Assembly (NCBI GenBank): GCA_026182355.1
Contig: JAPFBL010000256.1
Coordinates: 682,001-746,000, forward strand
DNA: 64,000 bases
Direction of reading: 5' to 3'
From: Hermatobates lingyangjiaoensis
Lineage: Eukaryota > Arthropoda > Insecta > Hemiptera > Hermatobatidae
Shown: positions 32,340 to 43,730 of the stretch, in pieces
How the letters are laid out: the number at the start of each line of letters is the position of its first letter
Numbering within the stretch: position 1 is the stretch's first letter
Position numbers and translations under genes: made by a program
The notes under the pieces: model-generated
Told to the model about the DNA's origin: nothing
Databases searched by the model: none
Seen by the model: only the letters and a program-made list of their open reading frames with translations

Positions 32340-33600
32340 ATAATTTCAGAACTATTTTTTTCTTTTGATGTATACATAAATAATTTACAATTACCGATTA
32401 CACAGATTTATAAATAAATACAGTTTATTCTGTATGTTAAAGAATATCCTCAAAGACTGGCACATAGAGTAAATTAGTTTAATTTTAATTAGGAGGCTTC
32501 TAGTAAAAACCCGCCGGATGTGAATGCATCTGTCTCTAAAGCCCTTCAAAGCTGCATTGTTGTTTGGACTTGGTCGTCAAATATCTCCTCTTTTAATTGG
32601 CGCGTTTTCTTTTCACAGAGAAAGAAGACAACATAGAAAAAAAAACACGCTTCGTTTGTATTATCAGACAAGTGGTTTAAAATTTAATTAAATGTTCGTT
32701 CAGAACCCTGAATTCACATAGAAGAATTAATTGCTTGGATTTCTTTATGAGAAAGTGTAATTATCCTGAACAAATGAGTAAAGTATTTCATTTAAGAGGA
32801 AAATGTAAGTGGGACAAATTTTCCTCGCATTTATTTATTTAATTAATCTCTGAAAATTAATTTCTCTTCTTTAATAGGATTTTCATAATTTATAATTCTT
32901 ATTTATCTGGTTTTTAACTAATTAGTTTTTACTTTTTTTTTATTTTTAAATCTACGACATAGTAAATAACAGCTGATTAAGAGCCTGAAAAGAGGTGCTC
33001 ATGTCATGATTTTTTCCAAACTGCGTCTTTTTTGTTGCAGAATCGACGGAACTATAAGGACTCATCCACTTTGCTATAACTACGTACTTATCGTTTGTCT
33101 TGCTTTTCTGTTGAAATTCAACCCACCTGATTTCCAGTCTGCTTTATTTTCGGCAATATATGACGAAATTTATCTTGATTTTCTACAACATCTATTAAAA
33201 GCAATGTGGACTCTTTGTTTCAGATGTCAACTTAAATTTTGCATAACGATGCAGGAGATATTTCTCTTTTCCTCATCTTTCATAAGTTTGCGAACCATAG
33301 TGCATCATTTAAGAGGCAGAACGATAAAATCTTTTTTCTTCTGATAAAATGCCTTTTGTATATCCTTGCATATAATACCTGTCATCATATAAAGTGTTCA
33401 GTAGGTCATCCGTAACTAATCCTTGAATCAAGTGATAGGACACCTCTCTGTGAACATCCATTAATATTTTCGACGTGCAGTAGGTCTAATTTCTACGATA
33501 ATTAATATTTAACAATATTAGGTTATGTAGGTTGCAGTGGCAGTTCCACAAGGGAACACACGTAGGCCAAGCATTGGTCCTTTGTGATACTGCACAATGA
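32340..33600. other. AT-rich DNA, one motif-free open frame
   Basis: An open frame at 33006-33344 encodes a protein starting MIFSKLRLFCCRIDGTIRTH with no recognised domain or signature. It may be chance or an old element. Nothing else was supported. Confidence 0.35.
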
Positions 33601-33602
33601 AG

Positions 33603-33812
33603 ATTGATTCTACAGTGGGAGTCCTAAATTTTGCCTAACTCAAGTATATTTAGAGTAGGGATCTTTAACGAGTACCTGACATCGTGCAGGCTCGGGACCG
33701 ACGGTTTAACGTCCTTCTCTGAGGGACAACGTGCTCAGAATCATTCGGGATCGAACCCCGGTCCTATCAGTTGAGAGGCGAGTACGTTAACCACTGAGCT
33801 AACCTGGTCCTA
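33603..33812 (-). mobile_element. tRNA-derived SINE, copy 4
   Basis: Read on the minus strand: head GGACCAGGTTAGCTCAGTGG (A-box-like), then B-box-like GGGGTTCGATCCCG, TCTGAGCACGTTG, GGACGTTAAACC, GTCAGGTACTCGTTAAAG and GGCAAAATTTAGGACTCCC. This is the best-preserved tRNA-like head of the family. It ends at a flank near 33600 shared with copies 3 and 5. Confidence 0.8.
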
Positions 33813-33896
33813 TTTAACAATATTCCTGTTATATATACTATATATAGTTTGTAGATTAATAAATCCATATTCTAGTACCGTTTGTAAACGTAAAGG

Positions 33897-34160
33897 CGAC
33901 CATCATCCCAAAATTAAGATAAACTGATTTCTCAAAAACTTCATAGTGTTTCTATTTCGTCAGAAAAATATCAGAAAAATGTAAGAAAGAGTGTCAGATT
34001 TATCGGATTACGAAAGGATTTGGCTAATCTTGGTATCCGTTCTGTAATAAATAACAAAAAAGAATATTCCACATACTTTAATATAACTCGAAAGAATGAG
34101 GTTCATAAACACACCAAGAACTATAGCTAACGTTAAGTTTTGTTAAAAGAAGAAATACAT
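33897..34160 (+). repeat. Unidentified repeat U-250, copy 1, with a conserved short frame
   Basis: It matches 35085-35350 over most of its length. One frame (about 33958-34128) reads RQKNVRKSVRFIGLRKDLAN, then GIRSVINNKKEY. The second copy reads a closely similar peptide in the equivalent frame, and the frame stays open in both over about 55 codons. I do not recognise the product. It may be part of an old transposon ORF, or a duplicated exon. Confidence 0.5.
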
Positions 34161-34508
34161 ATAGTTTGCATAGTTAGACGAATCTATTATACCATGAAGA
34201 GCATAAGGAAATGAATGTTTTGATTAGTGTTGACTTTTTACATTTAACAATTGTTGTTAAATGATGTTACATTTAACAATTTTATTCTTCTAATATAATA
34301 TTACTCATTAAAACTTAATTTTTTTTATTTAATCTATAAATAACAATTTTATTTCACCCTTTGCACATACAAACTTACACACCTACAACATAGAAGTAAA
34401 GAAAGTGTCAGTATGTATAATATGTTATTAGTAGTAGGCAAGGCAGTCAGTTTCAGTGGCTGTCCCTGCAATGTAACATTGGTGATGCCACATAATGAAT
34501 ATGGACTA

Positions 34509-34752
34509 GTGTACATAAATAACTCACGTGTATTTAGAGTAGGGATCTTTAACGAGTACCTGACATCGTATAGGCTCAGGTCTGACAGTTCCTGAGCCTA
34601 TCGTTCTAACTAAGCCTATCGTCTTCTCCGAGGGGCGACGTAGTCAGATTTATTCACCTCCCGTGTGAATAAATCGAGAGCCAGAGTGGGAATCGAACTC
34701 AGTACAAACCAGTTCAGAGGTGAGTATGTTAATCACTAAGCTAACCTGGCTT
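34509..34752 (-). mobile_element. tRNA-derived SINE, copy 5
   Basis: On the minus strand it begins GCCAGGTTAGCTTAGTG and has a B-box-like GAGTTCGATTCCCA, then CTCGATTTATTCACACGGGA, and TCAGGTACTCGTTAAAGATC. An internal local duplication around CCTGAGCCTATCG (about 34560-34620) makes it longer than copy 4. Confidence 0.75.
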
Positions 34753-35084
34753 AATTAATGAAAAATTAAATTAATGAAAATAAGACAACATCACTTTAGC
34801 ACTTCGTAAACCAGTTAAGAAACCAACCAGTGGCACACCTGCAGCACATAAATGTGTTCAATTCATGTGGCATTTCCTAGGTGGTTGAAAATCAATGTTA
34901 CTAGTTAATTTCATTAATTTAAATATACCTTATTAGCTGAAAATAAATAAAAAACCTTCTATATAATACATTAAAATTTAAATATATTACAAAATATATA
35001 ATGAAGATATGAAATATTGAAAAACAAATTAGTTTTATTTAGCGAAAAATAGGATAAAAATTAGAGCTTTATCCATTAAGTCGA

Positions 35085-35350
35085 TCATTCCAAATTAAGA
35101 CAAACTGATTTCTCAAAAACATTGTGGTGTTTCTATTTTGTCAGAAAAGTGTAAGAAAGAATGTCAGATTTATCGGATTACGGAAGGAGTTGGCTAATAT
35201 TCGTATCCGTTCTGTAATAAATAACAAAGGAGAACATTTCTTATACTTTCATATATCGCGAAAAAATGAGGAACATGTAAAACACACCATCACACACCAA
35301 GAACTATAGCTAACATTAAGTTTTGTTAAAAGAAGAAACATATAGATTAT
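35085..35350 (+). repeat. Unidentified repeat U-250, copy 2
   Basis: It aligns with 33897-34160 over about 250 bases, with the same boundaries near AAATTAAGA...AACTGATTTCTC and AACATTAAGTTTTGTTAAAA. The frame from about 35139 gives CQKSVRKNVRFIGLRKELAN, then IRSVINNKGEHFLYF. A small in-frame length difference occurs near the C-terminal end. Each U-250 copy lies downstream of a minus-strand SINE. Confidence 0.5.
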
Positions 35351-35571
35351 GCAGATATAATCTGTATTAAAAGCTGCATTACATGAACCAGAAAGTTGTA
35401 TGACGCCGATTTCACTTCATTAAAAAAAAAAAGTAAAATATATATTGAACTGAATCATCATAGAGAACCCTAAAAATTACTTTACTTCGACAGCCTAAAG
35501 TTAGTGTGAAATATTACATTCATTTCGTGAAAACTTCACCAGTCCTGCTTTCACTAAAAATGATGGCGCTT

Positions 35572-36001
35572 TCATAATATATTCAGAAAGAAGGAGTAAA
35601 ATGTTCTTTTTTGTTCATTGAAACGCATTCTCCAACTGTTTAACCAGGATTCTAAAACGTTTAAGTGTTCTTGAATGTAGTAGGAGGCTGTGTTAGGACA
35701 CTTATTAGAGGAAAGGATTGCCTTATCATCAGCGAAGGTGGCTAGGACAGTGTGAGGAGATAATGGAATGTCAGATGTGTAGATGGAATAAAGGACTGGC
35801 CCAAGTATACTTCCTTGAGGCACACCTGCTTTAATCGGAAAAATAGGTGAGAGAGAGGAACGTTCAATGACTTGACTGAAGCGGTGGTTGAGGTATGATT
35901 GCATAATAACATAATACGTATGTGGAAGGATTTTCTTGAGTTTCCAAAGCAAAAATGTATGCTTGAAATGTAAAAGTAAATACCATGACGTTAGCATAGG
36001 T
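35572..36001 (-). pseudogene. LINE reverse transcriptase fragment (Jockey-like)
   Basis: The minus-strand frame contains WKLKKILPHTYYVIMQSYL, PIKAGVPQGSILGPVLYSIY, TSDIPLSPHTVLATFADDKA and LNVLESWLNSWRMRFNEQK. These are RT motifs following the first aspartate: the PQGS loop, and FADD with catalytic aspartates, here FADDK. It is a 3'-ward internal fragment with neither endonuclease nor C-terminal tail. Its sequence differs from the 4.2-11 kb element, so it is a different LINE lineage, in style like the X-element/Jockey group. Confidence 0.85.
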
Positions 36002-36403
36002 CTATTGATAAAGGCGGACAGCTAAAAAAAATTGAAATGGTCTTACTTAGGCCACATCGCTTATAAATATTTCTACTATTTCTTTCATGAATCATGGATT
36101 GGCTGTAACGTCAGAAAAACTTTTTTATATTCTTTAATTAATTATTAAGACATATTTGTTATGTTCATTAAGGAATATATCATATATCAGAAATAAATAA
36201 TAAATATTCCAATGTTAAATATATTAAAATTTATCGTGAAGAAAATAATAAGATTATACGTTAGCAAGTTATGAGTTCCACCAATGGGTGGTTTTTTCAC
36301 TCTTCTATTTCATTTTTTTTTCCATGTACCAATATGACTTGTTAACTCCCTCAGAGTTAACTGAGTAATATAATAAGTAATATAATAATAATATAATATA
36401 ATT

Positions 36404-36840
36404 CACTATCTCCACCGCCTGAAACTTGTCAACTCTCCAGGGTGTAGCTGTGACGGTAGGTCACCTCAAACAGTTCAACACCTCCTGTTCGACTGCGTTG
36501 AGTTAAACTCAGAGAGGAGTAGGATGGAGAGAAAAGTGGTGACTGCCGGAGGTGCGTGGCCCCCGCAGCTTGCAGCTTTGTTGGAGGAGGGCCTAGTCGG
36601 TGCCTTCGGGGAAGTGGTTAACAAATATTTTAATTTACTGGGTTGATTATGATAGCCTGTATTATCTGTGTGCTCTGATGGCAATTGCTCTGTTGTCATT
36701 GTGGTTATTTTGTTGTGTTAGTCATTATATATTTAAGCTGTATTTGCATAGCATGATGGAGATTGGTGTGTAGCATTGAAGATTTTGATGCGTGTGGTGC
36801 CTTCGGGTGGAGCATGCTGTTCTCTAACATAAAAAAAAAT
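36404..36840 (+). pseudogene. LINE 3' end: ORF2 C-terminus, 3'UTR and A-run
   Basis: The frame 36404-36646 reads HYLHRLKLVNSPGCSCDGRS, PQTVQHLLFDCVELNSERSR, then WPPQLAALLEEGLVGAFGEV, ending in TGA at 36644-36646. The CxC...TVxHLLFDCxxLxxxR pattern is the zinc-knuckle-like C-terminus of many non-LTR elements. The 3'UTR runs to an A-run at about 36829-36837, marking the tail. This gives a 5'-truncated LINE insertion of about 440 bases. The strand is opposite to the fragment at 35572-36001, so they are separate insertions. Confidence 0.8.
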
Positions 36841-37061
36841 ATATATATAATATAATATGATATTATTATTATATTATAATATAATATATAAGCAGTAAAA
36901 TATATAATTAAACACGTCAGCAAGTATAACAAATGTTAAATATAATAAAAACAATTGTTAATCAACTTATATTTAAAAGATTTTGATCTTTTAAAGTTTG
37001 CAAAGCATACTCAAATATTCAGAAATAAATACATTTCATCTTTATATAGATAAACTGAATA

Positions 37062-37512
37062 GTTTATATCAGTGTTTCCCGAACTTGTTCGAGTGACCGC
37101 TCCCTTGGGTCCGTAAACCTATACTCAACACCCTTGAATAATAATCAGATTCCTAGACTAAATAACCAAATGAGTAACATTTTAATAATTAAATTAAAAT
37201 AATTACTAATCGAATATTTATTTAGAAGCCAATCGATGTATTGTTTCATAGCATATTTATGCAAAATAATTAATACACAATAAAAGAAACTTAGGTGATA
37301 AGATACTTTTAACTTAAAAATCAATTATCAAAACAAATAATTTTAGGAAAACGTTTCCTAGAAGTTTACATGTCGTGTTTACACTTAAATTTAGAAATTA
37401 TATTGCATGAACATTTTCAATTTATGGAAATAGAATCCCCGCTCCTTTTTGCATTAGCGCCCCCCCCCCCCATTTCAATGAACCGCCCACTTTCGGAAAC
37501 ACTGGTTTATAT
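37062..37512. mobile_element. hAT-type MITE with 8-bp target duplication
   Basis: The element 37070-37504 (435 bases) has ends CAGTGTTTCCCGAACTT and the complement of CAGTGTTTCCGAAAG. It is bounded by GTTTATAT on both sides (37062-37069 and 37505-37512). It has no coding sequence. A C-run is present near 37459-37471. The terminal pattern and duplication length fit the hAT superfamily. The ends differ from those of the hAT element at 16790-17593, so it belongs to another family. Confidence 0.9.
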
Positions 37513-37519
37513 AGACCAA

Positions 37520-38570
37520 CAATAGTTTCTTTAAATTAATTTTACAAAATTGCTAGTAGTTTTAAATATTAATGTTGCTATTATCGATTTTTGAAAGGTA
37601 ATATAATTCTCAATTAGAAATATAAGTAAACGACAGCTTGAGAACTGTCCCAAGATGTGATCGACAATAATGTCCCAAGCGACAAAATATACACAATTAA
37701 TATTGACAATGGGGCGTTTCATTGGTGTAAGTGATAAGGTAGTTTACTTTGACCACAATGACGTCAGTACAAATCCCTTAACCCTCGGTCCTTTGCGTTA
37801 TCCAGATTTTATATGATTGCATGGAATTAAATTCAATTAACTTTACCTATTCTTGAGTAATTTTAAAAGAATAACCTTTGATTTTGATAGTTTGAAATTC
37901 AATTTTAACATACTTATATCGTTAAAATTTAGAAACAAAGTTTGCCAGATTATAATAAGAAAGAAATAAATTTTGGAAACATTTCAAATATTAAAAGGTG
38001 CAGCTGCAATAGGTGTATGAGCTAAAAACGTTCTACAAAATGTTAGAAGTTGCTCTAGTTCATTTATCTTGATGACTAATATACCAGACGCCCAAACAAT
38101 ACAGCAATCGTTAATTTACATCAAAGTAAATATTATTCATGACAATGCTAATCGTTAACTCAGGTTTAGATATGTTTATCAAAAAAGACAAGGATTGTTT
38201 CATTGTGGAAGAAACAAACTAGTTAGTCTGAACAAGTCTGGTGAGAAACTATTCAAAACAAAGCAGAAAAACAAAGTTCATATAAGGAACGTAAAGTGTA
38301 TTCATATATAAAATTTTCCGAGGAAGACGATGAAAGTCCTTACAAATCTCCGTGTCATCTAAATAACGATAGGGACGAAAAGACTTCTTTGAGATATCAA
38401 GTATATCTAATCTTGACTAAATTTGAACCATAAATATAAGAATCTTTGAATTATGCCACATTTAATTAAAAGACAGAGGATGACTTTTAAAATCACCTAA
38501 TACCTCTAAGACGTCTATGGGTGGCCGAAGTTCTATTAGCAGCTTCACATATATAAAATCTAGCATACAT
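37520..38570. other. AT-rich DNA, nothing recognised
   Basis: No supported frame or repeat. Confidence 0.5.
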
Positions 38571-38765
38571 AGCCAGCGTTGCCTGAGTGGTAGATTACAC
38601 CCCGTCGTTTTGTTATGGGCGGTATATCCCAAAAAAGAACCCTGATCAATATCAAAATATCATAGTTAGTTCCCTCGAAAAAAATTATATAAAATCCATA
38701 TGTTTTTTTGTATTTTAAATTTATCAAGTTTTATTTCTATAGTGGACAGACAGAAAAACTTTTGA
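38571..38765 (+). repeat. Dispersed repeat D1, copy 1
   Basis: GGGCGGTATATCCCAAAAAAG, then ACCCTGATCAATATCAAAAT, AAAAAATTATATAA and TTTCTATAGTGGACAGACAG match 48938-49095 in the same order. A head GCGTTGCCTGAGTGGTAGA resembles a SINE or tRNA A-box region. The shared end ACAGACAGA suggests one retroposed family. Confidence 0.55.
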
Positions 38766-38769
38766 TGAA

Positions 38770-40655
38770 ATCATACACTGTACTAGGAAATTTTTCAATA
38801 AAGACAATAAACGTGGTCTCAAATCGGTATTCATCATTATCTATTTAAGAGATAGGAAAAAAATATATTTATTCCTCTTAATACTATACTTGATATAAAA
38901 TCGTATATTCTTTTATCTTCTCTATAGCTTGATAGAAATTCTGTAATCGAAGGTCTTCAAATCAATGAGTTATCATTAAAGTTTTGAAAATTGCCATCAT
39001 CAATTATAAGCCATTTTTATGAATTATAATAAATTCAACAGATTTTGGTTACTGGCAATGCCTTATTCCGGGGATATGACTGGGTTCATAATACTTTAGG
39101 AGTAGTATAGCTTTATGTTGAACTCGTAGAACTTACTTTAAAGTAGTTCCGTGACATGAATTTGGTTTTTTTTAATGTTCTTGGAATTGATTAAAACTCA
39201 GACACTTAAAAAATAAAATGAGCCTTTACTTTTTTACGAAGATGTACACGAATTTCCTGTTAGAATAGTTCTAAGGTTTGAGGGAGGCAATTTATTCGAG
39301 AACTTCGAATAATAGTTGTAGAACGCTAACAACACCGTCTCAAACATTAATCATAGCAATAAAAACTTAATACAAGCAGAAATTTCTGAAAAAAACAAAT
39401 CATTGAAGGAAGGTTATTAAAACGAACTCGACATTTCACTTGGTTGAGCCTAAAAACATTTCAAATAACTTCTCCAATTCCTTTGCACTTTTCTTGCAGA
39501 TTATTATTGTTTAAATACATTGAACATTTACAAATACAATTTATTCCAGATTTGGGGATTGAATCTTGAAAGGTTTTTTTTTTAACCACCCAAAGTTCAT
39601 TCCAATAAAAATCTGTTACGCTCTAGAGAGAGGAAAAATGTAGTTTTCAATCTAAATCTCTGGAGAATACTAAAAGAGAAAATACCAAGTTAATTCTGTT
39701 ATCAGGGGCGATACTAGAAAGGAAATTTTAGAAGGAGCTCTGGGAAAGAGCTACAATGGAGAGTGTGTCACCGGTCTCGTGGGAGAAGAGCTTCACGGAT
39801 CTTCCTTCGACGTCCTATTAAACCCAAAACAAGCCCTACATAAGGTTCAATTTTCAACCAGAATAAGAAAAAGGAACATTTATAAAAAAAACGGTTACTT
39901 TTCAGAATGAAAAGAAATTATTTCCTTCATCTTTTATATTCTATTCCATACATTTTAATACAAATTAATTTGCAATTATTTATTGATAGATATTTAAAAA
40001 TAATTCCAAGTATTTATAAATAGTGGCATAATATAATACAATTTAGCAACTGTAATAGAAATTTGTGATAAAATGGAATCTGTGTAACTTGTGTGGACCG
40101 TACTACACCAATCATCATTACCTCTGATTATATCAAAGTATAAGATAAGAATTTATCGTTTTCAAAGCGATGGGCTCGCACTTAGATATAATATATATAA
40201 TCAAAGGTTTCTACCTTTCTAGACAGAAAGGTCTGCCTTCTTTGATTTCTTTCTGTGAATATGTAGCATTCTTTACAAATTTAAGTAGGTATTGAATGAG
40301 AATTTTCAACTAAATTGGACCCAGTTGTGCTTAACATCCTTTAACAGATTTCTTCTTGATTTATTTGTCAGTTCCACTCCTCTGAAAGGTGAGTTGAGTG
40401 AGAAAATGCCGAAGAATTTGGGATATTCGTGTAGTTTCAAACATTTTCAAATTGTTTATTAACTCATTGCCAGGCATTCCTTTGTTTTCAAGTATTGAGA
40501 CAAAAAACAGTTTATGCATCCATGTGATAATTTGTTTTTACTTTGACCCCCTCTCCCTCGCTTAAAATAATAACCTATGAAGAACATTGTATCATCAAAT
40601 CTATATGTAGGTTAAACTACCAATGTTTCATTCTATTAATATTTTTGATATTTTA
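38770..40655. other. AT-rich DNA, nothing recognised
   Basis: A less AT-rich patch at about 39710-39840 (GAGCTCTGGGAAAGAGC) is unassigned. No gene was supported. Confidence 0.45.
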
Positions 40656-40659
40656 TTTC

Positions 40660-40940
40660 CCATAGAGGGGCATTATCCATGATGGTTTGCACAGGTTCTG
40701 CAAAGTTGAGAAAGAAACACAATGTATCTGCTGGCTGATTGCCAAGCCACTGTGCTACACAGAGACAGATGCTTCGGGGCTCTCAACAAAACCATAGAAG
40801 AGCTTTTACCGTTAGACCCAGAAAAAATGCTGAGCTTCTTGGAGGCGTTGAAGCTACCTGTGGTACTGTAGTACAGCAGAGAGGAAAGGACAATAGTTCT
40901 TAGGACGTAGTACTATAATCACCCTCAATTAATAAAAAAT
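40660..40940 (+). pseudogene. LINE tail copy T1: C-terminal coding remnant and short-repeat tail
   Basis: It matches 45745-46025: GGTTTGCACAGGTTCTGCAA, then a CTGCTGGCTGATTGCCAAGC stretch, GGTGCTTCGGGACTCTCAAC-like, and AGCTTCTTGGAGGCGTTGAA. The frame is CRFCKxExETxxxLLxxCxA-type, a zinc-knuckle-like LINE C-terminus, but is broken here. It ends with AATAAATAAATAAATAAATG, a tail of the kind used by several non-LTR lineages. Confidence 0.65.
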
Positions 40941-40944
40941 AAAT

Positions 40945-42140
40945 AAATAAATAAATGCCCATACAGGTCTTATCCAACTGAAAAATGTTCCAACTTGTCT
41001 ACTGTCTTAATAATTTGTACGCTCTGTCAAGGCACCCATACGAGGGTTTACTTATTTCCACTGATCTTAATATTATTCATTTTATATTCTTCATTTTTGA
41101 TTAAAATCACTCACTTAACTGGGAAGAAATCAAAGTATTTGTATTAATATGTTACGAAACAAAGAAAAAGAAACATTGTTAAAAGCTCCCTCATAAAAAG
41201 GTGTGTAGGAGTTTAGTCAACAATAGTCCAGGTCTTTTACATCGAATAAAATTGAAATTGAAGGGATCATCAAACAGATTATGACTAGTTTTTATGTAAC
41301 AGGGGTAAATTCACACAGCACTGTCAATCTCTCCATACTAATTTAAACAAAATTACGTAACTTGTCTTCGTTTATTTATTTATTTTTTCTTTTATTTATA
41401 TTACTAGAACTTGGATGACGTGTACATTTTTGTTTTGAGTTACCTAACATATATAATTTAAAAAAAATGACTGATAACCAATTGTCTAATGAAATAGAAC
41501 ACAAACGAATCATAATGCTGCCAGTTCTGTTCGCTCAAATTAAACACAGTGCCTTATGCAAATTCTCAAAGAAACTTAGAGTTTGTTTGTCGAAAAAAAA
41601 ACTGACTTTGCTCTATAATACGATGAGCTATTTATTTTATATTACATTAATAAGTCAAATAAAACTGGCGAAGTAATTTGTTTAAAAGTGGCTGTTAAGC
41701 AAGTTGTATTGATAAGACACTGTTGTTGGGCAGGAAGTTGAAGTCTGTTAAGGTTGCCTACCCATCCAGACTAAAATTGATTTTGATTGGGGGTCGATAT
41801 GACTGCCCCTTCCCCACTTGTGCCCTGACGTAGATCAATCACCTTCTCAACACCCCAGGCTCAGGTGCTCGCTCAGTCGCCTCGGCTCAATTCCACCAAT
41901 CTACATAACATTAATAAAAGAGATATCCCGACATAATTACATCTCTCCACAGTCCTTCTCAAATAAGTGCTTCGAAACAAACCACTTTATATTTATATTT
42001 TCTTAACTTAAGCGATATAAATTATTATGAACATCTTAATTATGATTTTGAACTAAATTGAAATTATAATTGTAGATAATCTTTTAGATTTTGTAGAAAA
42101 TGTTATTATCATAACAAAATTAATTAATTTATATAATATA
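40945..42140. other. AT-rich DNA with an unassigned GC-richer patch at 41740-41890
   Basis: The patch (GGTTGCCTACCCATCC, CTCACTCGC-like words, GCTCAGTCGCCTCGGCTC) may be a transposon fragment but matches nothing else I recognised in the window. An open frame at 41467-41676 lacks motifs. Confidence 0.35.
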
Positions 42141-42144
42141 TATA

Positions 42145-43001
42145 CATAACACTTTTTCTTTTTCTCGGAGTTTGGTCAGGGTAAATATATGGAATCACCT
42201 TTTTGCCAACGTTTCGTCTTTATTTCAAGACATCCTCAGGGCTATAAACTAACAAAAAACAATAAACAATGGAAATTTTTTCATTTCTACTTTAAAAACA
42301 TCATAAACAAATTGAAAAAAAAAAAGAACTTACTGAAGGCTTGGTTCTGTTACATTTGCAAACAACCGTTTACTGTCATTACATGTGCTGTTCCAAGCGA
42401 CATATTATTGAACCACTGTTTTTTTAGTACAATCCATTATATATAAACATATATACATAGACACATATTATAATATATATCTATTATAATATGTATCCTT
42501 CATAATATATATCTATAATACATTTATAATACATTATTATTTTAACAATCCTTAAAAATATAAACTATGCAATGTTATCTAGTTTATATTTTTAAGGATT
42601 GTTAAAATAATAATGTATTATAAATGTATTATAGATATATATTATGGAGGATACATATTATAATAGATATATATTATAATATGTGTCTATGTATATATGT
42701 TTATATATAATGGATTGTACTAAAAAAACAGTGGTTCAATAATATGTTGCTTGGAACAGCACATGTAATGACAGTAAACGGTTGTTTGCAAATGTAACAG
42801 AACCAAGCCTTCAGTAAGTTCTTTTTTTTTTCAATTTGTTTATGATGTTTTTAAAGTAGAAATGAAAAAATGTCCATTGTTTATTGTTTTTTGTTAGTTT
42901 ATAGCCCTGAGGATGTCTTGAAATAAAGACGAAACGTTGGCAAAAAGGTGATTCCATATATTTACCCTGACCAAACTGCGAGAAAAAGAAAAAGTGTTAT
43001 G
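42145..43001. repeat. Foldback element FB-5, 421-bp arms
   Basis: Arms 42145-42565 and 42581-43001 are complementary nearly throughout, with equal length and a 15-base centre. The outer border is ACATAACACTTTTTCTTTTT. The core on the + strand of the right arm is CTGAGGA (42907-42913), T, helix GTCTT (42915-42919)/AAGAC (42926-42930), then GAAACGTTGGC; the left arm has the same on the minus strand. No (TA)n is exactly at the edges, but TA-rich sequence lies within about 10-40 bases. A frame through the left arm (42189-42446) is open but has no recognisable product. The element ends with TTTTGTGGTC just beyond the right arm (43007). Confidence 0.85.
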
Positions 43002-43039
43002 TGAATATTTTGTGGTCAAGAAAACAGTACCGTATTATA

Positions 43040-43190
43040 ATATATATATATAACTATATTCATAAAAAGAACTCGCAGAAATGAAACAGAAACTCACTAG
43101 TATATTCCGATGGTCTCGTTATGTTTTTATGAATAATTTTACTTAGTTTGTGGAACTGTTTTATTTAATTATATATATATATATATATAA
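43040..43190 (-). repeat. FB-8 half unit, plus (TA)n
   Basis: GAACTCGCAGAAATGAAACA, GAAACTCACTAGTATATTCC and GTCTCGTTATG match the FB-8 arm. TTAGTTTGTGGAACTGTTTT then matches the sequence following the FB-8 palindrome at 47136. The inner part is missing. (TA)n follows at 43170-43189. Confidence 0.65.
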
Positions 43191-43345
43191 GTGTGTTATC
43201 TAATCGGGATTCAGCCAATTTTCTAGATTCAAAAATCAAACTCTCGTTGCCGACGTTTCGATTTTAATTTAAAACCTTTCTCATAGTCTGAAGTAAGAAT
43301 TTTTGACTAAGAAAATGAAATTAATTTTAACTGGACAAAACCTTT
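43190..43345 (-). repeat. FB-3 half unit
   Basis: GTGTGTTATCTAATCGGG, then CAAACTCTCGTTGCCGACG, TTTCGATTTTAATTTAAAACC and CATAGTCTGAAGTAAGAATT give one arm of FB-3. It starts at (TA)n and stops before the inverted arm. Confidence 0.75.
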
Positions 43346-43409
43346 GACTGGAATTATATGTATATATATAGACTTCTATAATTATAAACACTCAATATAT
43401 ATTGAGTTA

Positions 43410-43600
43410 TAATATAACAATCAGTGATCAAACTACAATGTAAAATGGATAAAAAAAGACTAAGGTCTTTCAACCACAACAGGCGGTCTTCGCCAGAGTC
43501 AACAACCTTGTTTTTCTTGTATTTCGATTGGGTTTTTGACTCTCACGGTTAAAAGATTTTAGACTTTTTTTCTCATTTCACATTGTTGTTTGACCATATA
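43410..43600. repeat. FB-1 palindrome with core deleted in one arm
   Basis: The left arm has GATCAAACTACAATG, GTCTTTCAACCACAACAGGC and GGTCTTCGCCAGAGTC. Its minus-strand core helix is GACCGC/GTGGTT, with a wobble pair. The right arm has GGGTTTTTGACTCT directly joined to CACGGTTAAAAGATTTTAG, lacking about 18 bases of the core. (TA)n follows near 43606-43630. Confidence 0.7.
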
Positions 43601-43639
43601 TACTCGTATATATATAAATATATATATATAAACATTAAC

Positions 43640-43691
43640 AACTAGGAAAGAACACAGAAAGACACTACAGAACTCACTTCGATATTTCGAC

Positions 43692-43728
<37 letters not shown>

Positions 43729-43730
43729 CA
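43640..43730 (-). repeat. FB-2 end fragment at a (TA)n tract
   Basis: GAACACAGAAAGACACTAC, AGAACTCACTTCGATATTTC and GACATCC then run into (TA)n at 43696-43727. It corresponds to the outer part of one FB-2 arm, cut in the core helix. Confidence 0.6.

Noticed and set aside
33006..33344. 112-codon plus-strand ORF
   Set aside because: It is open and has several cysteines, but no recognisable family, and with this much AT-rich DNA screened a chance frame cannot be excluded. Mentioned only within a stretch entry.
33603..33812. tRNA gene on the minus strand
   Set aside because: A- and B-box-like elements exist, but there is no complete cloverleaf, and the sequence continues into a body repeated at four other places, so it is a SINE head.
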